Source of the DNA: Anaerolineae bacterium
GTDB lineage: Bacteria; Chloroflexota; Anaerolineae; Anaerolineales; Villigracilaceae
DNA: 34,217 bases
Reading direction: 5' to 3'
Assembly (NCBI GenBank): GCA_018648605.1
Contig: JABGQU010000016.1
Span: forward strand, 1 to 34,217
Shown here piece after piece: positions 7,871 to 15,707 of the stretch. Under the pieces are notes generated by a model. The model made no database searches, was not told the origin of the DNA, and saw only the letters and a program-made list of their open reading frames with translations. Both the position numbers and the translations under genes were made by a program. Each line of letters starts with the position of its first letter. Position 1 is the first letter of the stretch.

Positions 7871-7926
7871 ACTGATCTTACGCATTTTTACTGGCTCCCC
7901 CTATTTTGTTTTTTCAAAATGGGGGG
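7852..7926. repeat. hairpins next to the MITE-like element
   Basis: TAAAAATGCGTAAG (7852-7865) is the exact reverse complement of CTTACGCATTTTTA (7877-7890), so the right terminus of the element has a further inverted copy outside it. A second hairpin follows: CCCCCTATTTTG (7897-7908) with CAAAATGGGGGG (7915-7926), one mismatch. The remaining bases to about 8000 contain a G-rich stretch and no gene. This looks like a nest of repeats or an older insertion. Confidence 0.55.
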
Positions 7927-8009
7927 ATGCCCGACAGGTCAGGGGGGCGTTATGATGGAATTAAAGCAGTGCGTAACACGAGTTATTAAAAACATCCCCT
8001 CGATTCGTG

Positions 8010-8038
8010 ACATTTGTGTTTGGAAAACATTCTATAAT
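8010..8038 (+). promoter_or_regulatory. probable iorA promoter
   Basis: A perfect TATAAT (8033-8038) lies 33 nt before the iorA start. The -35 region at correct spacing is poor, so the promoter may need an activator or be weak. The leader would be about 27 nt and carries AGGAG. Confidence 0.45.
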
Positions 8039-8071
8039 CAGACTAGCTCTGTAAAATAGGAGAACCCCTCA

Positions 8072-9961
8072 ATGACAGAAGAACTTGTAAAACGACTGCT
8101 TTCCGGTAACGAAGCCCTCGCGCGCGGCGCCTGGGAAGCGGGTGTGGAAGTGGCGTCTGGTTATCCGGGCACGCCGAGTACCGAAATTCTCGAAGTTTTT
8201 GCCAAAATGCCGAATGTATACGCCGAATGGGCGCCGAACGAAAAGGTCGCGTTGGATGTGGCTGTGGGCGCGGCATATGCGGGCAAACGTGCCCTTGCTA
8301 CGATGAAACACGTTGGCGTGAACGTGGCTGCCGACTCGCTATTCTACGCTGCTTTTACGGGCATGGAAGCGGGCCTGGTCATTATCTCTGCCGATGACCC
8401 CTCTATGCACTCCTCGCAAAACGAGCAGGATAATCGCAACTATGCCAAGTTTGCGCGCATTCCCTGCCTTGATCCCGCTGACAGCCAGGAAGCCAAGGAT
8501 ATGATGATCGCGGCATTTGAGATTAGCGAGACTTTCGACACGCCTGTATTGCTGCGCCCAACCACGCGCGTTTGCCATACCAGCAGTCTCTTGCTTGCCA
8601 GCCCCGATCGCTATCAAGCTCCTGACCCTAAGAAATATCCGCGCAATCACGCTAAATATGTCATGGTTCCCGCCAATGCGCGCGGGCGGCATCCGGTTGT
8701 TGAGAAACGGCTTGAAAAGCTGGCAGCTTTCGCTGAAGAAACAGCGCTCAATTTTGTTGAGCAGCGCAGCACAGAGCTGGGCATTATCACCAATGGCATT
8801 GCCTATCAATATGCTCGCGAAGTCTTCCCCGAAGCCAGCGTGCTCAAACTCGGCATCTCTTATCCCCTGCCCCAAAATATGATCCGTGACTTTGCTGGAA
8901 AAATGGATAAAGTGATCGTGCTTGAAGAGCTCGATCCCTTTATCGAAGAACAGGTTTTGTTGATGGGCGTCGATTTATATAAACCGGATGGTTGGACTCG
9001 TGGGCAGTATCCGCATTTCAAATCTATCTTCCCGATGATCGGGGAATTGGATCCAAAAGTCGTGCGGACGTACGCCGTTCGGGCTGGCTTGCTGCCCGAG
9101 AATATCGGTAGCAAACCCAAGGCGGAGTTTGCTACGTCTGCGCGAGTGGAGATTCCCGTTATGTTGACGGAGAATCTGCCCAATCGTCCTCCCGTGCTTT
9201 GTCCGGGATGTCCACACCGCAGCACTTTTTATATCCTGAATAAATTGAAACGCCCAATTAATGGCGATATCGGCTGCTATACCCTCGGCGTTGTGCCGCC
9301 CCTGAGCGCAATGGATACTTGCGGTTGTATGGGCGCAAGCACTGGCGTGGCGCATGGTGGTGTGATGGCTGGCGATAGTGAACGTCACTTTGCTGTCATC
9401 GGAGATTCGACCTTTTTCCACACGGGCGTGCAAGCCTTGATGAATGTGGCGTATAACGGCAGCAACGTAATTACGATCATCATGGATAACCGTATTACCA
9501 GCATGACAGGACAACAGGAAAACCCCGGCTCTGGTTTGACGTTGCAGGGCAAGCCCGCGAATGAAGTCGATATTGAAGCGCTGGTGCGTGCGATCGGTAT
9601 TAAGACCGTCAAGCGTGTTGAAGCCTACGACGTGGATGCGATCGAGAGCACGCTCAAGGAATGGCTAAAGATTGATGAACCAGCCGTGTTGATCACCGAT
9701 CATGCTTGTGCTTTGCTTCCTGAAGAGCGAAAGCAATATTTGGCGTTAGATGTGATCGAGGAAGATTGCAACGGTTGTACACTTTGTTTCCGTATCGGTT
9801 GCCCGGCGATCATCAAATCAGAGAAGCTGGACGAGAAAACCCAGCGCCCGCTGGCAGAGATCGATCCGTTGCTGTGTACGGGATGTGAGATTTGCTCACA
9901 AGTTTGTCCGCGTGATGCAATTTTATTCCGCGAGCAGGTTTTGGCCAGGCTAGAGAATTGA
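8072..9961 (+). CDS. iorA: indolepyruvate:ferredoxin oxidoreductase, alpha subunit
   Basis: This 629-residue subunit of a thiamine-diphosphate enzyme oxidatively decarboxylates aryl pyruvates (indolepyruvate, phenylpyruvate) to aryl-acetyl-CoA and reduces ferredoxin. The N-terminal part has the GYPGTPSTEI motif of the family (about 27-36). The thiamine-binding half shows CPGCPHRS, GDIGCYTLG, CGCMGAS and GDSTFFHTG, the last with a downstream DN metal-binding pair. The C-terminus carries two ferredoxin-type cluster motifs, CNGCTLCFRIGCP and CTGCEICSQVCP, for two 4Fe-4S centres. AGGAG lies 9 nt before the ATG. It is 1 nt from iorB. This suggests fermentation of aromatic amino acids in an anaerobe. 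Confidence 0.95.
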   Translation: MTEELVKRLLSGNEALARGAWEAGVEVASGYPGTPSTEILEVFAKMPNVYAEWAPNEKVALDVAVGAAYAGKRALATMKHVGVNVAADSLFYAAFTGMEAGLVIISADDPSMHSSQNEQDNRNYAKFARIPCLDPADSQEAKDMMIAAFEISETFDTPVLLRPTTRVCHTSSLLLASPDRYQAPDPKKYPRNHAKYVMVPANARGRHPVVEKRLEKLAAFAEETALNFVEQRSTELGIITNGIAYQYAREVFPEASVLKLGISYPLPQNMIRDFAGKMDKVIVLEELDPFIEEQVLLMGVDLYKPDGWTRGQYPHFKSIFPMIGELDPKVVRTYAVRAGLLPENIGSKPKAEFATSARVEIPVMLTENLPNRPPVLCPGCPHRSTFYILNKLKRPINGDIGCYTLGVVPPLSAMDTCGCMGASTGVAHGGVMAGDSERHFAVIGDSTFFHTGVQALMNVAYNGSNVITIIMDNRITSMTGQQENPGSGLTLQGKPANEVDIEALVRAIGIKTVKRVEAYDVDAIESTLKEWLKIDEPAVLITDHACALLPEERKQYLALDVIEEDCNGCTLCFRIGCPAIIKSEKLDEKTQRPLAEIDPLLCTGCEICSQVCPRDAILFREQVLARLEN

Positions 9962-9962
9962 T

Positions 9963-10547
9963 ATGAAAAAAACACGTATTCTACTTACGGGTGTCGGGGG
10001 GCAGGGGACGATCCTTGCCAGTAATGTCTTAGCCGAATTAGGCATTAGCATGGGCTATGATGCGAAGAAAGCCGAAGTACATGGCATGTCGCAGCGTGGA
10101 GGGAGCGTCATCTCGCATGTCAGTTGGGGGGAACAGGTCTTTTCGCCCGTTATCCCCGATGGCGAAGCGGATATTTTGATCTCGTTCGAGAAGCTGGAAG
10201 CGATCCGCTTTGTAAGCGGGATCCGCCCGGGTGCGATGGTGCTCATTAACGACTATGAGATCGTCCCAATCACGGTCAGTTCGGGGACGGGCAAATATCC
10301 CGGTGATGAGGCGATCAAGGCTGCCTTTGCTCCCGTGACAGAGAATGTCCACTGGGTGAAAGGTGTCGCTATTGCGGAAGAATTAGGCAACGCCAAAGCC
10401 GCGAATGTGGTTTTGCTGGGCGCGCTCTCCAGGATTTTGGAAATGGATGCCGAACCTTGGCTGAAAGTGATCGAAGCTCGTGTCCCGCCGAAATTTGTGG
10501 AGCTAAACCGCAAGGCGTTTCAGGCTGGGCGGGAGGCGGTGGAGTAG
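9963..10547 (+). CDS. iorB: indolepyruvate:ferredoxin oxidoreductase, beta subunit
   Basis: The 194-residue partner of IorA, of the pyruvate ferredoxin/flavodoxin oxidoreductase gamma family. It opens with TGVGGQGTILASNVLAE (about 9-25) and has EVHGMSQRGGSVISHVSWG near 38-56, both hallmarks of the subunit. It completes the alpha-beta enzyme in the cytoplasm. It begins 1 nt after the iorA stop, so translation is almost certainly coupled. Transcription probably ends at the hairpin 10654-10687. Confidence 0.95.
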   Translation: MKKTRILLTGVGGQGTILASNVLAELGISMGYDAKKAEVHGMSQRGGSVISHVSWGEQVFSPVIPDGEADILISFEKLEAIRFVSGIRPGAMVLINDYEIVPITVSSGTGKYPGDEAIKAAFAPVTENVHWVKGVAIAEELGNAKAANVVLLGALSRILEMDAEPWLKVIEARVPPKFVELNRKAFQAGREAVE

Positions 10548-10558
10548 CCCCATATCTT

Positions 10559-10635
10559 GTCATTGCGAGCAGAGCGAAGCAATCTCCTTTCTCGGTTTGG
10601 GGATTGCTTTGGCGGTAAAGCTGCCTCGCAATGAC
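10559..10635. repeat. dispersed palindromic repeat, full copy
   Basis: GTCATTGCGAG (10559-10569) and CTCGCAATGAC (10625-10635) are perfect inverted termini. Inside, GAAGCAATC and GATTGCTTT form a second inverted pair. A partial copy lies at 26035-26077, sharing 27 of 30 bases over 10602-10631. No coding capacity. Confidence 0.65.
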
Positions 10636-10653
10636 AATGATGTTTTATTTACA

Positions 10654-10687
10654 ATCAAAAACGTCCCTCACGAGGGACGTTTTTGAT
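10654..10687. terminator. bidirectional terminator between iorB and tRNA-Thr
   Basis: A 16-bp perfect stem (10654-10669 with 10672-10687) has a poly-A side and a poly-T side, so it can stop both the iorAB transcript and the minus-strand tRNA transcript. Confidence 0.8.
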
Positions 10688-10707
10688 TCTCTGGATTATA
10701 CTATCTG

Positions 10708-10780
10708 AGCCACCGATGGGATTCGAACCCATGACCTGGCGCTTACGAAGCGTCTGCTCTACCAGCTGAGCTACGGTGGC
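10708..10780 (-). tRNA. tRNA-Thr, anticodon CGU
   Basis: The minus strand folds into a complete 73-nt cloverleaf: acceptor GCCACCG/CGGTGGC, D-arm GCTC/GAGC, anticodon loop TTCGTAA with anticodon CGT, variable loop AGGTC, T-arm ATGGG TTCGAAT CCCAT, discriminator T. The CCA end is not encoded. The anticodon stem GACGC/GCGCC has an A28-C42 mismatch. A -10/-35 pair lies just upstream (10799-10827). Confidence 0.93.
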
Positions 10781-10798
10781 GTTCTTACAGCGGCGAAA

Positions 10799-10827
10799 AT
10801 TATACCAGTACCCCTTCTAACTGCCAA
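10799..10827 (-). promoter_or_regulatory. promoter of tRNA-Thr
   Basis: On the minus strand TTGGCA (10822-10827), 17 nt, TATAAT (10799-10804), with an extended -10 TGG before the TATAAT. The start point falls about 12 nt before the mature tRNA 5' end. Confidence 0.65.
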
Positions 10828-10873
10828 GCAAGTTGCGCCAAGAAATAAGTTCTGAGAAAATCAGGGAAAAATA

Positions 10874-12121
10874 ATGCTCCGAGTAGCCATGCTTTCATAT
10901 CATACCTGCCCTTTGGCGACACTGGGCGGCAAAGACACCGGCGGGATGAATGTCTACGTGCGAGATCTGACGCTCCAATTGGGGCGGATGGGTGTTCACG
11001 TGGATGTCTTCACCCGCTCGCAGGACGAACATGTCCCGCACGTGCTGCACGATCTGGGATTTGGGAACCGCGTCGTACACATCCCGGCGGGGCCGGAAAA
11101 TCCGCTTCCCAAACAGGAGTTGGTAGACTATATTCCTGATTTTGTAGCGGGTATTCAGCGCTTTGCTGAAGAGAAAGATATTCATTACGATCTGATCCAT
11201 TCGCATTATTGGATGTCGGGCATCGCGGCGGGGATGTTGAAGGGTGCCTGGGATGTGCCGATCGTGCACATGTTCCACACTTTGGGGGCAATGAAAAATC
11301 GGATCGCGCGTAGTGCCGAGGAGCGTGAGGGGCAGTATCGTGTCGATGGTGAGAAGCAAGTTCTCGCACGAGCGGATCGGCTAATTGTCGCCACGCCTGC
11401 GGAGAAATCTCAACTTCAATTTTTGTATCAGGCTGATGCGGGCAAGATGGTCGTCATCCCGCCCGGGGTGGATACGAGTCGTTTTTATCCCATCCCAAAA
11501 GATGAAGCGCGCGCATATTTAGGTCTTTCGCCGGATGATTGTATAACCCTTTTTGTGGGGAGGATCGAACCGTTGAAGGGCATTGATACCGTAATGAAGG
11601 CCGTTTCTCTTTTGGGAATGCACGATGCTGAGAATCCGTTTTATGTAGCGATCATCGGCGGGGAGCCGGATGCTGCACCCGAAGAGATGACCGAGGAAAT
11701 GACGCGTTTACAGCAGATGTGTGACGAGCTTTGTTTGGGACAAATGGCGCTCTTTTTGGGCAAGCGCGCACAAGATACCTTGCCTTATTATTATTCATCG
11801 GCAGAGGTTTTGCTGATGCCTTCACATTACGAATCTTTTGGGATGGTTGCACTGGAGGCGATGGCGTGCGGAACGCCCGTGATCGCCTCGCAGGTAGGTG
11901 GCTTGGCATATTTGGTAAAGGATGGTCAGACGGGCTACCATGTGCCTTATGACAGCCCTGAGGTGTTGAGTGAGAAGCTCGGCGCGTTATTAGGGGACGA
12001 TGAGTTGCGCAAAAAGATGGGGAAGCAGGCGGCACTTTATGCAAAAGAATATGATTGGGAAAAGATCGCTAAAAAAATTGTGGATGTGTATAAAGATGAA
12101 ATTGCAAAGCAATTAGATTAA
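10874..12121 (+). CDS. GT4-family glycosyltransferase (MshA/sucrose-phosphate synthase-like)
   Basis: A 415-residue retaining glycosyltransferase with the GT-B fold. The N-terminal domain carries LGGKDTGGMNVYVRDL (about 17-32), the glycine-rich acceptor/nucleotide loop typical of MshA and sucrose-synthase-type GT4 enzymes, and HSHYWMSG (near 114-121). The C-terminal nucleotide-sugar domain has FVGRIEPLKGIDT and ESFGMVALEAMACGTPV, with the EX7E pair. It transfers a sugar from an NDP-sugar; the acceptor (inositol phosphate, a sugar phosphate or a lipid/glycan) cannot be told. AGGG lies about 8 nt before the ATG. It is monocistronic: a terminator follows directly. Confidence 0.9.
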   Translation: MLRVAMLSYHTCPLATLGGKDTGGMNVYVRDLTLQLGRMGVHVDVFTRSQDEHVPHVLHDLGFGNRVVHIPAGPENPLPKQELVDYIPDFVAGIQRFAEEKDIHYDLIHSHYWMSGIAAGMLKGAWDVPIVHMFHTLGAMKNRIARSAEEREGQYRVDGEKQVLARADRLIVATPAEKSQLQFLYQADAGKMVVIPPGVDTSRFYPIPKDEARAYLGLSPDDCITLFVGRIEPLKGIDTVMKAVSLLGMHDAENPFYVAIIGGEPDAAPEEMTEEMTRLQQMCDELCLGQMALFLGKRAQDTLPYYYSSAEVLLMPSHYESFGMVALEAMACGTPVIASQVGGLAYLVKDGQTGYHVPYDSPEVLSEKLGALLGDDELRKKMGKQAALYAKEYDWEKIAKKIVDVYKDEIAKQLD

Positions 12122-12125
12122 CAAA

Positions 12126-12153
12126 AAAGAGATCGCCGCATGGCGATCTCTTT
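12126..12153. terminator. terminator between the glycosyltransferase and the NYN gene
   Basis: A 12-bp perfect stem, AAAGAGATCGCC with GGCGATCTCTTT, and a GCAT loop. It serves convergent genes. Confidence 0.8.
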
Positions 12154-12171
12154 CATTATTTCTCTATCTTC

Positions 12172-12915
12172 CTATTCTTTTAGCTTTACATGAAATACCG
12201 TCGTCCCGTTACTTTCTTGCGTGCGGGTTTCAAAATATTTCTTGTATTTCATGATCAGGCGTGAAAGCTGACCATGCCCATAGGTTCGCGGATCAAAACT
12301 GGGGTCAATTTGATAGAGCGCATTCCCCAACATTGCCATAGATGCCCAACCATCCTCGCGGACAGCGATCTCAAAGGCTTGTTTAAGCAACGGGATCGGT
12401 TCGGGGTCTGAGGCGGGCTGTTTTGTTGTTGTCGTTGTCTTGCGTGAGCGGTTGGGTTTGGGTTTTTTGGGTGCCAGATTTTCGGTGTATACGAACATGT
12501 CGCAGGCGTTCACGAAGGGTTTCGGAGTCTTCTTCTCTCCAATGCCCATCACGAAAATTCCGGCTTCACGGATACGGGTTGCCAGGCGAGTGTAATCACT
12601 ATCACTGGAGACCAGACAAAAACCATTTACATCGCCCGAATGGAGGATATCCATTGCGTCGATGATCATAGCGCTATCAGTTGCGTTTTTGCCAATGGTA
12701 TAACGGAATTGCTGCACAGGCTGCACCGCGTGGTTATTTAAGACTTTCTTCCACGAATTCATGCTTGCCGTTGTCCAGTCCCCGTAGATACGTCGTATGG
12801 TCACTTGTCCGTACTTACTGGTCTCTACCAGCATCTGCGGCAGCAGGCTGGCTTGTGCATTGTCGCCGTCGATCAAAATGCTGATCTTGCGACGGATAAT
12901 ATTTTCTTCATTCAT
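12172..12915 (-). CDS. NYN-domain (LabA/DUF88-type) protein with C-terminal OST-HTH
   Basis: A 247-residue protein. The NYN domain (about 10-145) has the PIN-like acidic residues in ILIDGDNAQ, KNATDSAMIIDAMDI and LVSSDSDYTRLATRIREAG, which would hold a metal ion for RNA cleavage. A basic linker (KKPKPNRSRKTTTTTK) leads to an OST-HTH/LOTUS domain (about 175-247), an RNA-binding fold. So this is probably an RNase or an RNA-binding regulator. The ATG at 12915 is preferred over a GTG at 12930: TATAAT ends 6-7 nt before the ATG and there is no ribosome-binding site, which points to a leaderless message. It stands alone, convergent with the glycosyltransferase. Confidence 0.85.
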   Translation of the reverse strand: MNEENIIRRKISILIDGDNAQASLLPQMLVETSKYGQVTIRRIYGDWTTASMNSWKKVLNNHAVQPVQQFRYTIGKNATDSAMIIDAMDILHSGDVNGFCLVSSDSDYTRLATRIREAGIFVMGIGEKKTPKPFVNACDMFVYTENLAPKKPKPNRSRKTTTTTKQPASDPEPIPLLKQAFEIAVREDGWASMAMLGNALYQIDPSFDPRTYGHGQLSRLIMKYKKYFETRTQESNGTTVFHVKLKE

Positions 12916-12921
12916 AAGCTT

Positions 12922-12927
12922 ATTATA
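12922..12927 (-). promoter_or_regulatory. -10 box giving a leaderless NYN transcript
   Basis: The minus strand reads TATAAT, then 6 nt, then ATG (12915). The predicted start point is at or next to the A of the start codon. No good -35 box is seen. Confidence 0.5.
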
Positions 12928-13041
12928 CACGCCTTATGCCAATCTTCTTTACAGAAACTTCATCATTTCTTCATTGCATTTTTGAATCCCTTTGCGACAA
13001 TTTATCCGCTACAATATTACAAAATCTTTATGGAGCTTTCT

Positions 13042-13725
13042 ATGCCAAATGCCAAGATCCTGGTAGTCGATGATGAACCCAGTATTCTCAATCTGATCAC
13101 AGCCTATTTGAAACCTGAGGGTTACGAAGTCTATACAGCTGAAGACGGATTAGCTGCATTAAAGGCAGCCCGTGTCTTTAAACCGGATTTGATCGTCCTC
13201 GACGTCATGCTTCCCGGTATGGACGGCGTCGAAGTGCTCACACGTCTGCGCCGCGAATCAGACGTGTACGTCATCTTGCTTACTGCGAAAACAGAGGAAA
13301 CCGACCGAGTCGTGGGCTTAACCATCGGCGCCGACGATTATGTCACCAAGCCCTTCAGCCCGCGCGAATTAGTAGCGCGGATCAAATCAGCCTTGCGTCG
13401 CTTGCAGAGTACTTCATCCTCGACGGACGAGATACTCTCCTTCAAACATATTCGTATCAATGTGGCTGCTCGTCTTGTTAGCGTGGACGATACCCCCGTT
13501 GATCTAACCGCGATCGAGTTCGACCTTCTCAAAGCTCTTGCCGAAAATCGTGGGCGCGTACTCACTCGCGAACAACTCCTTGAAAAAGTTTGGGGGGCAT
13601 CCTATTTTGGGGAAATGCGCGTTGTCGATGTGCACCTTGGTCATGTTCGCCAAAAACTTGGAGAAGGTGGATTTATCGTCACAGTGCGCGGTATTGGCTA
13701 TCGCTTCGAGGATGAAATATTGTGA
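13042..13725 (+). CDS. OmpR/PhoB-family response regulator
   Basis: A 227-residue response regulator. The receiver domain has the acidic pair D10-D11, phospho-acceptor Asp54 in LIVLDVMLPG, and the conserved Thr (LLTAKTEE) and Lys (VTKPFSPREL). The C-terminal winged helix (about 128-225) ends in VVDVHLGHVRQKLG and the wing VRGIGYRFE, so it is a DNA-binding transcription factor. The start is the ATG at 13042, with GGAG 8 nt upstream; the ATG at 13030 would place that site inside the gene. Its TGA overlaps the GTG start of the histidine kinase by 4 nt, so the pair is translationally coupled. Target genes are unknown. Confidence 0.92.
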   Translation: MPNAKILVVDDEPSILNLITAYLKPEGYEVYTAEDGLAALKAARVFKPDLIVLDVMLPGMDGVEVLTRLRRESDVYVILLTAKTEETDRVVGLTIGADDYVTKPFSPRELVARIKSALRRLQSTSSSTDEILSFKHIRINVAARLVSVDDTPVDLTAIEFDLLKALAENRGRVLTREQLLEKVWGASYFGEMRVVDVHLGHVRQKLGEGGFIVTVRGIGYRFEDEIL

Positions 13726-14891
13726 TCAAATATCTGCGTAGTCATTTAGGGGTCAAGCTTTTTCTGTCCTATTTGGCGGTGATCATGATCGGCGCAGGTA
13801 TTCTTTTCTTTGCGACCACGCTGGCATTGCCAACTGCTTTCGAGCGCCATCTTGGCATATCAGAGCAGGATGTTGAGCATTCTGATGCTACCTCCAGCGG
13901 AAGCGGTCCCGGATCAGGCAGTGGCTCTCGCTTTGGGGAATCTAGCGGATATGGAAAAGAGCTTTTTGAGAATTTCAAAGCATCTTTTAATGAAGCGCTG
14001 GTTTATTCGGGGATTGCTGCACTTGCAGCGGGGTTTCTCGCAAGCTGGTTTTTTAGTCGCGGCATTATTGCTCCCGTCCGCGCAATGATGCATGCTAGTC
14101 ATCGTATTGCTGAAGGAAAATATGAAGAGCGTGTTGATAAAGAACGTTCAGATGAATTGGGACAACTTGCGCGTAGTTTTAATCAGATGGCAGAAAAACT
14201 GGAAGAAGTTGAGATAATGCGCCGTCAATTGATCGGTGATGTCTCGCACGAATTACGCACCCCGTTGACCGCGATCAAAGGCTCGATGGAGGGGCTAATG
14301 GATGGCATTCTTCCGGCTGAGGCTGAAACCTATCAGCAAATCCATCAGGAGGCAGGTCGCTTGGGCAGGTTAGTGGATGACCTTCAGGAGCTGAGTCGTG
14401 TGGAGGCGGGAGCCTACCCAATGCAAGTGCGTCCCGTTGATCTAGCCAATTTAGTGGATACGATGATAAAACGCTTCTCTCTCCAATTTGACGCGAAACG
14501 AGTCGCCCTTATCCCGAACTTGCCAGCCAAACTTCCACATCTGCTTGCCGATGAGGATCGTGTGATCCAAATCCTGACGAATTTGCTTGGCAATGCCCTG
14601 CGCCATACCTCTGCTGATGGCAGCGTTATCCTTTCGGCAAAAGAGCATGGAGAATTTGTGCATCTCTCTGTGAAAGATACAGGTGTGGGGATACCGCCAG
14701 AGCATCTGGAGAATATTTTCACGCGCTTTTATCGTGTCGACAAATCTCGCTCGCGCCAGCAAGGTGGCGGAAGCGGAATTGGCTTAACGGTTGCCAAGCA
14801 TTTAGTTGAAGCGCATGGTGGCGCAATTTGGGTGGAGAGTGAGGGGAAAGGGCGTGGTACTACCTTTGGTTTTTCTTTGCCAACTGTATGA
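13722..14891 (+). CDS. membrane sensor histidine kinase (BaeS-like)
   Basis: A 389-residue sensor kinase. Two membrane helices (about 11-38 and 92-112) enclose a short extracytoplasmic region of only about 55 residues that includes a Ser/Gly-rich stretch (58-77), too small and too low in complexity for a classic ligand domain. HAMP follows (about 110-165). The DHp helix has GDVSHELRTPLTAIKG with His176. The ATPase domain shows the N box (NLLGNALRHT), G1 (DTGVGIPPEHL), the F box and G2 (GGGSGIGLTVAKHLVEAHGG). It phosphorylates the response regulator encoded just before. The start is GTG, overlapping the regulator stop. The sensor may read membrane or envelope stress rather than a soluble ligand; that is inference. 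Confidence 0.92.
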   Translation: MIKYLRSHLGVKLFLSYLAVIMIGAGILFFATTLALPTAFERHLGISEQDVEHSDATSSGSGPGSGSGSRFGESSGYGKELFENFKASFNEALVYSGIAALAAGFLASWFFSRGIIAPVRAMMHASHRIAEGKYEERVDKERSDELGQLARSFNQMAEKLEEVEIMRRQLIGDVSHELRTPLTAIKGSMEGLMDGILPAEAETYQQIHQEAGRLGRLVDDLQELSRVEAGAYPMQVRPVDLANLVDTMIKRFSLQFDAKRVALIPNLPAKLPHLLADEDRVIQILTNLLGNALRHTSADGSVILSAKEHGEFVHLSVKDTGVGIPPEHLENIFTRFYRVDKSRSRQQGGGSGIGLTVAKHLVEAHGGAIWVESEGKGRGTTFGFSLPTV

Positions 14892-14948
14892 TTTTTGTAT
14901 ATTTCTCGATTTTAAGTTGTAAATTAACGAGTTCTGTGCCAGAATATA

Positions 14949-14995
14949 AGTGCCTGCTGTTGGATGCCCCCCTCATCCAGCAGTGGGCACTTTTT
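14949..14995. terminator. terminator between the kinase and the hemolysin-III gene
   Basis: AGTGCCTGCTGTTGGATG pairs with CATCCAGCAGTGGGCACT over most of its length and is followed by TTTTT. It lies between convergent genes. Confidence 0.65.
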
Positions 14996-15632
14996 ATACG
15001 ATGCTTAGGATGGAAATATAATGTGCTGTAGCAGCAAGGATGACAAAAATATGCCAGACTTCGTGAAAGCCAAAAACGCCAGGTACAAAATCTAGTTTTT
15101 TGGTGATGTAGATAATCGCTCCGAATGTGTAGATGACACCACCAACGATTAGCCATGTTAGCGCTACAGCAGGGAGTGTGTTGAGCATTTCTTGCATGGC
15201 AGAGATCACCAGCCAGCCCATAATGAGATAGACGCCCGCATTTACCCAACGTGGTGCATTAATGATGAAGACTTTGATCCCGACCCCAATGATAGCCAGT
15301 GACCAGATGATCGCTAATAAACCCCATTTCCAGAAGCCGCTGAAGTTATTAATGCAAAAAGGCGTGTAGGTTCCTGCAATTAAAAGATAGATCGCAGAGT
15401 GATCTACTTTGCGAAGAATGCTGATTACTTTGGGGCTAGAGATGGTCATATGATAGGTTGCACTGGCAGCAAACATGAGAATGAGACTGATCCCATAGAC
15501 GATCAATGATGTCAATTTGGCAGACTCTCCCCAAGCAAGAATGATAAGCGCAATCAAGCCAAATAAGGCAAGAATAGCTGCGCCGAGATGTGTTAATCCA
15601 CAAACTGGGTCGCGTAATTTATCTTTGAGCAT
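14994..15632 (-). CDS. hemolysin-III / YqfA-family (PAQR-like) membrane protein
   Basis: A 212-residue protein with seven predicted membrane helices. It has the family's metal-site motifs: SATYHMT near 58-64, DHSAIYLLIAGTYTP near 76-90, and HEVWHIFV near 190-197 with a final His in ATAHY. The Ser/His/Asp/His set fits the zinc-dependent CREST hydrolase superfamily that includes PAQR receptors. The name hemolysin III is historical; the likely role is membrane-lipid related. AGGAT lies 6 nt before the ATG. It sits downstream of the YtxH gene on the same strand, but a terminator (15660-15687) separates them. Confidence 0.88.
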   Translation of the reverse strand: MLKDKLRDPVCGLTHLGAAILALFGLIALIILAWGESAKLTSLIVYGISLILMFAASATYHMTISSPKVISILRKVDHSAIYLLIAGTYTPFCINNFSGFWKWGLLAIIWSLAIIGVGIKVFIINAPRWVNAGVYLIMGWLVISAMQEMLNTLPAVALTWLIVGGVIYTFGAIIYITKKLDFVPGVFGFHEVWHIFVILAATAHYISILSIV

Positions 15633-15659
15633 TTGATATCCTGTAAAAAAACAAAAAAG

Positions 15660-15687
15660 AAGGGCTTGACCTTTCAGTCAAACCCTT
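15660..15687 (-). terminator. terminator after the YtxH gene
   Basis: AAGGGCTTGAC pairs with GTCAAACCCTT (one mismatch). On the minus strand it is followed by a long T-rich run, as expected for the gene ending at 15708. Confidence 0.7.
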
Positions 15688-15707
15688 TGTGTTCTAAGTG
15701 GTAAGTT

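Noticed and set aside
8339-9514. Long minus-strand frames of 178, 121 and 179 codons within iorA
   Set aside because: They are antisense shadows of a well-supported gene and have no family pattern.
12805-13041. In-frame extension of the response regulator upstream of 13042
   Set aside because: It overlaps the NYN gene and its promoter on the other strand; a GGAG and ATG at 13042 give the natural start.
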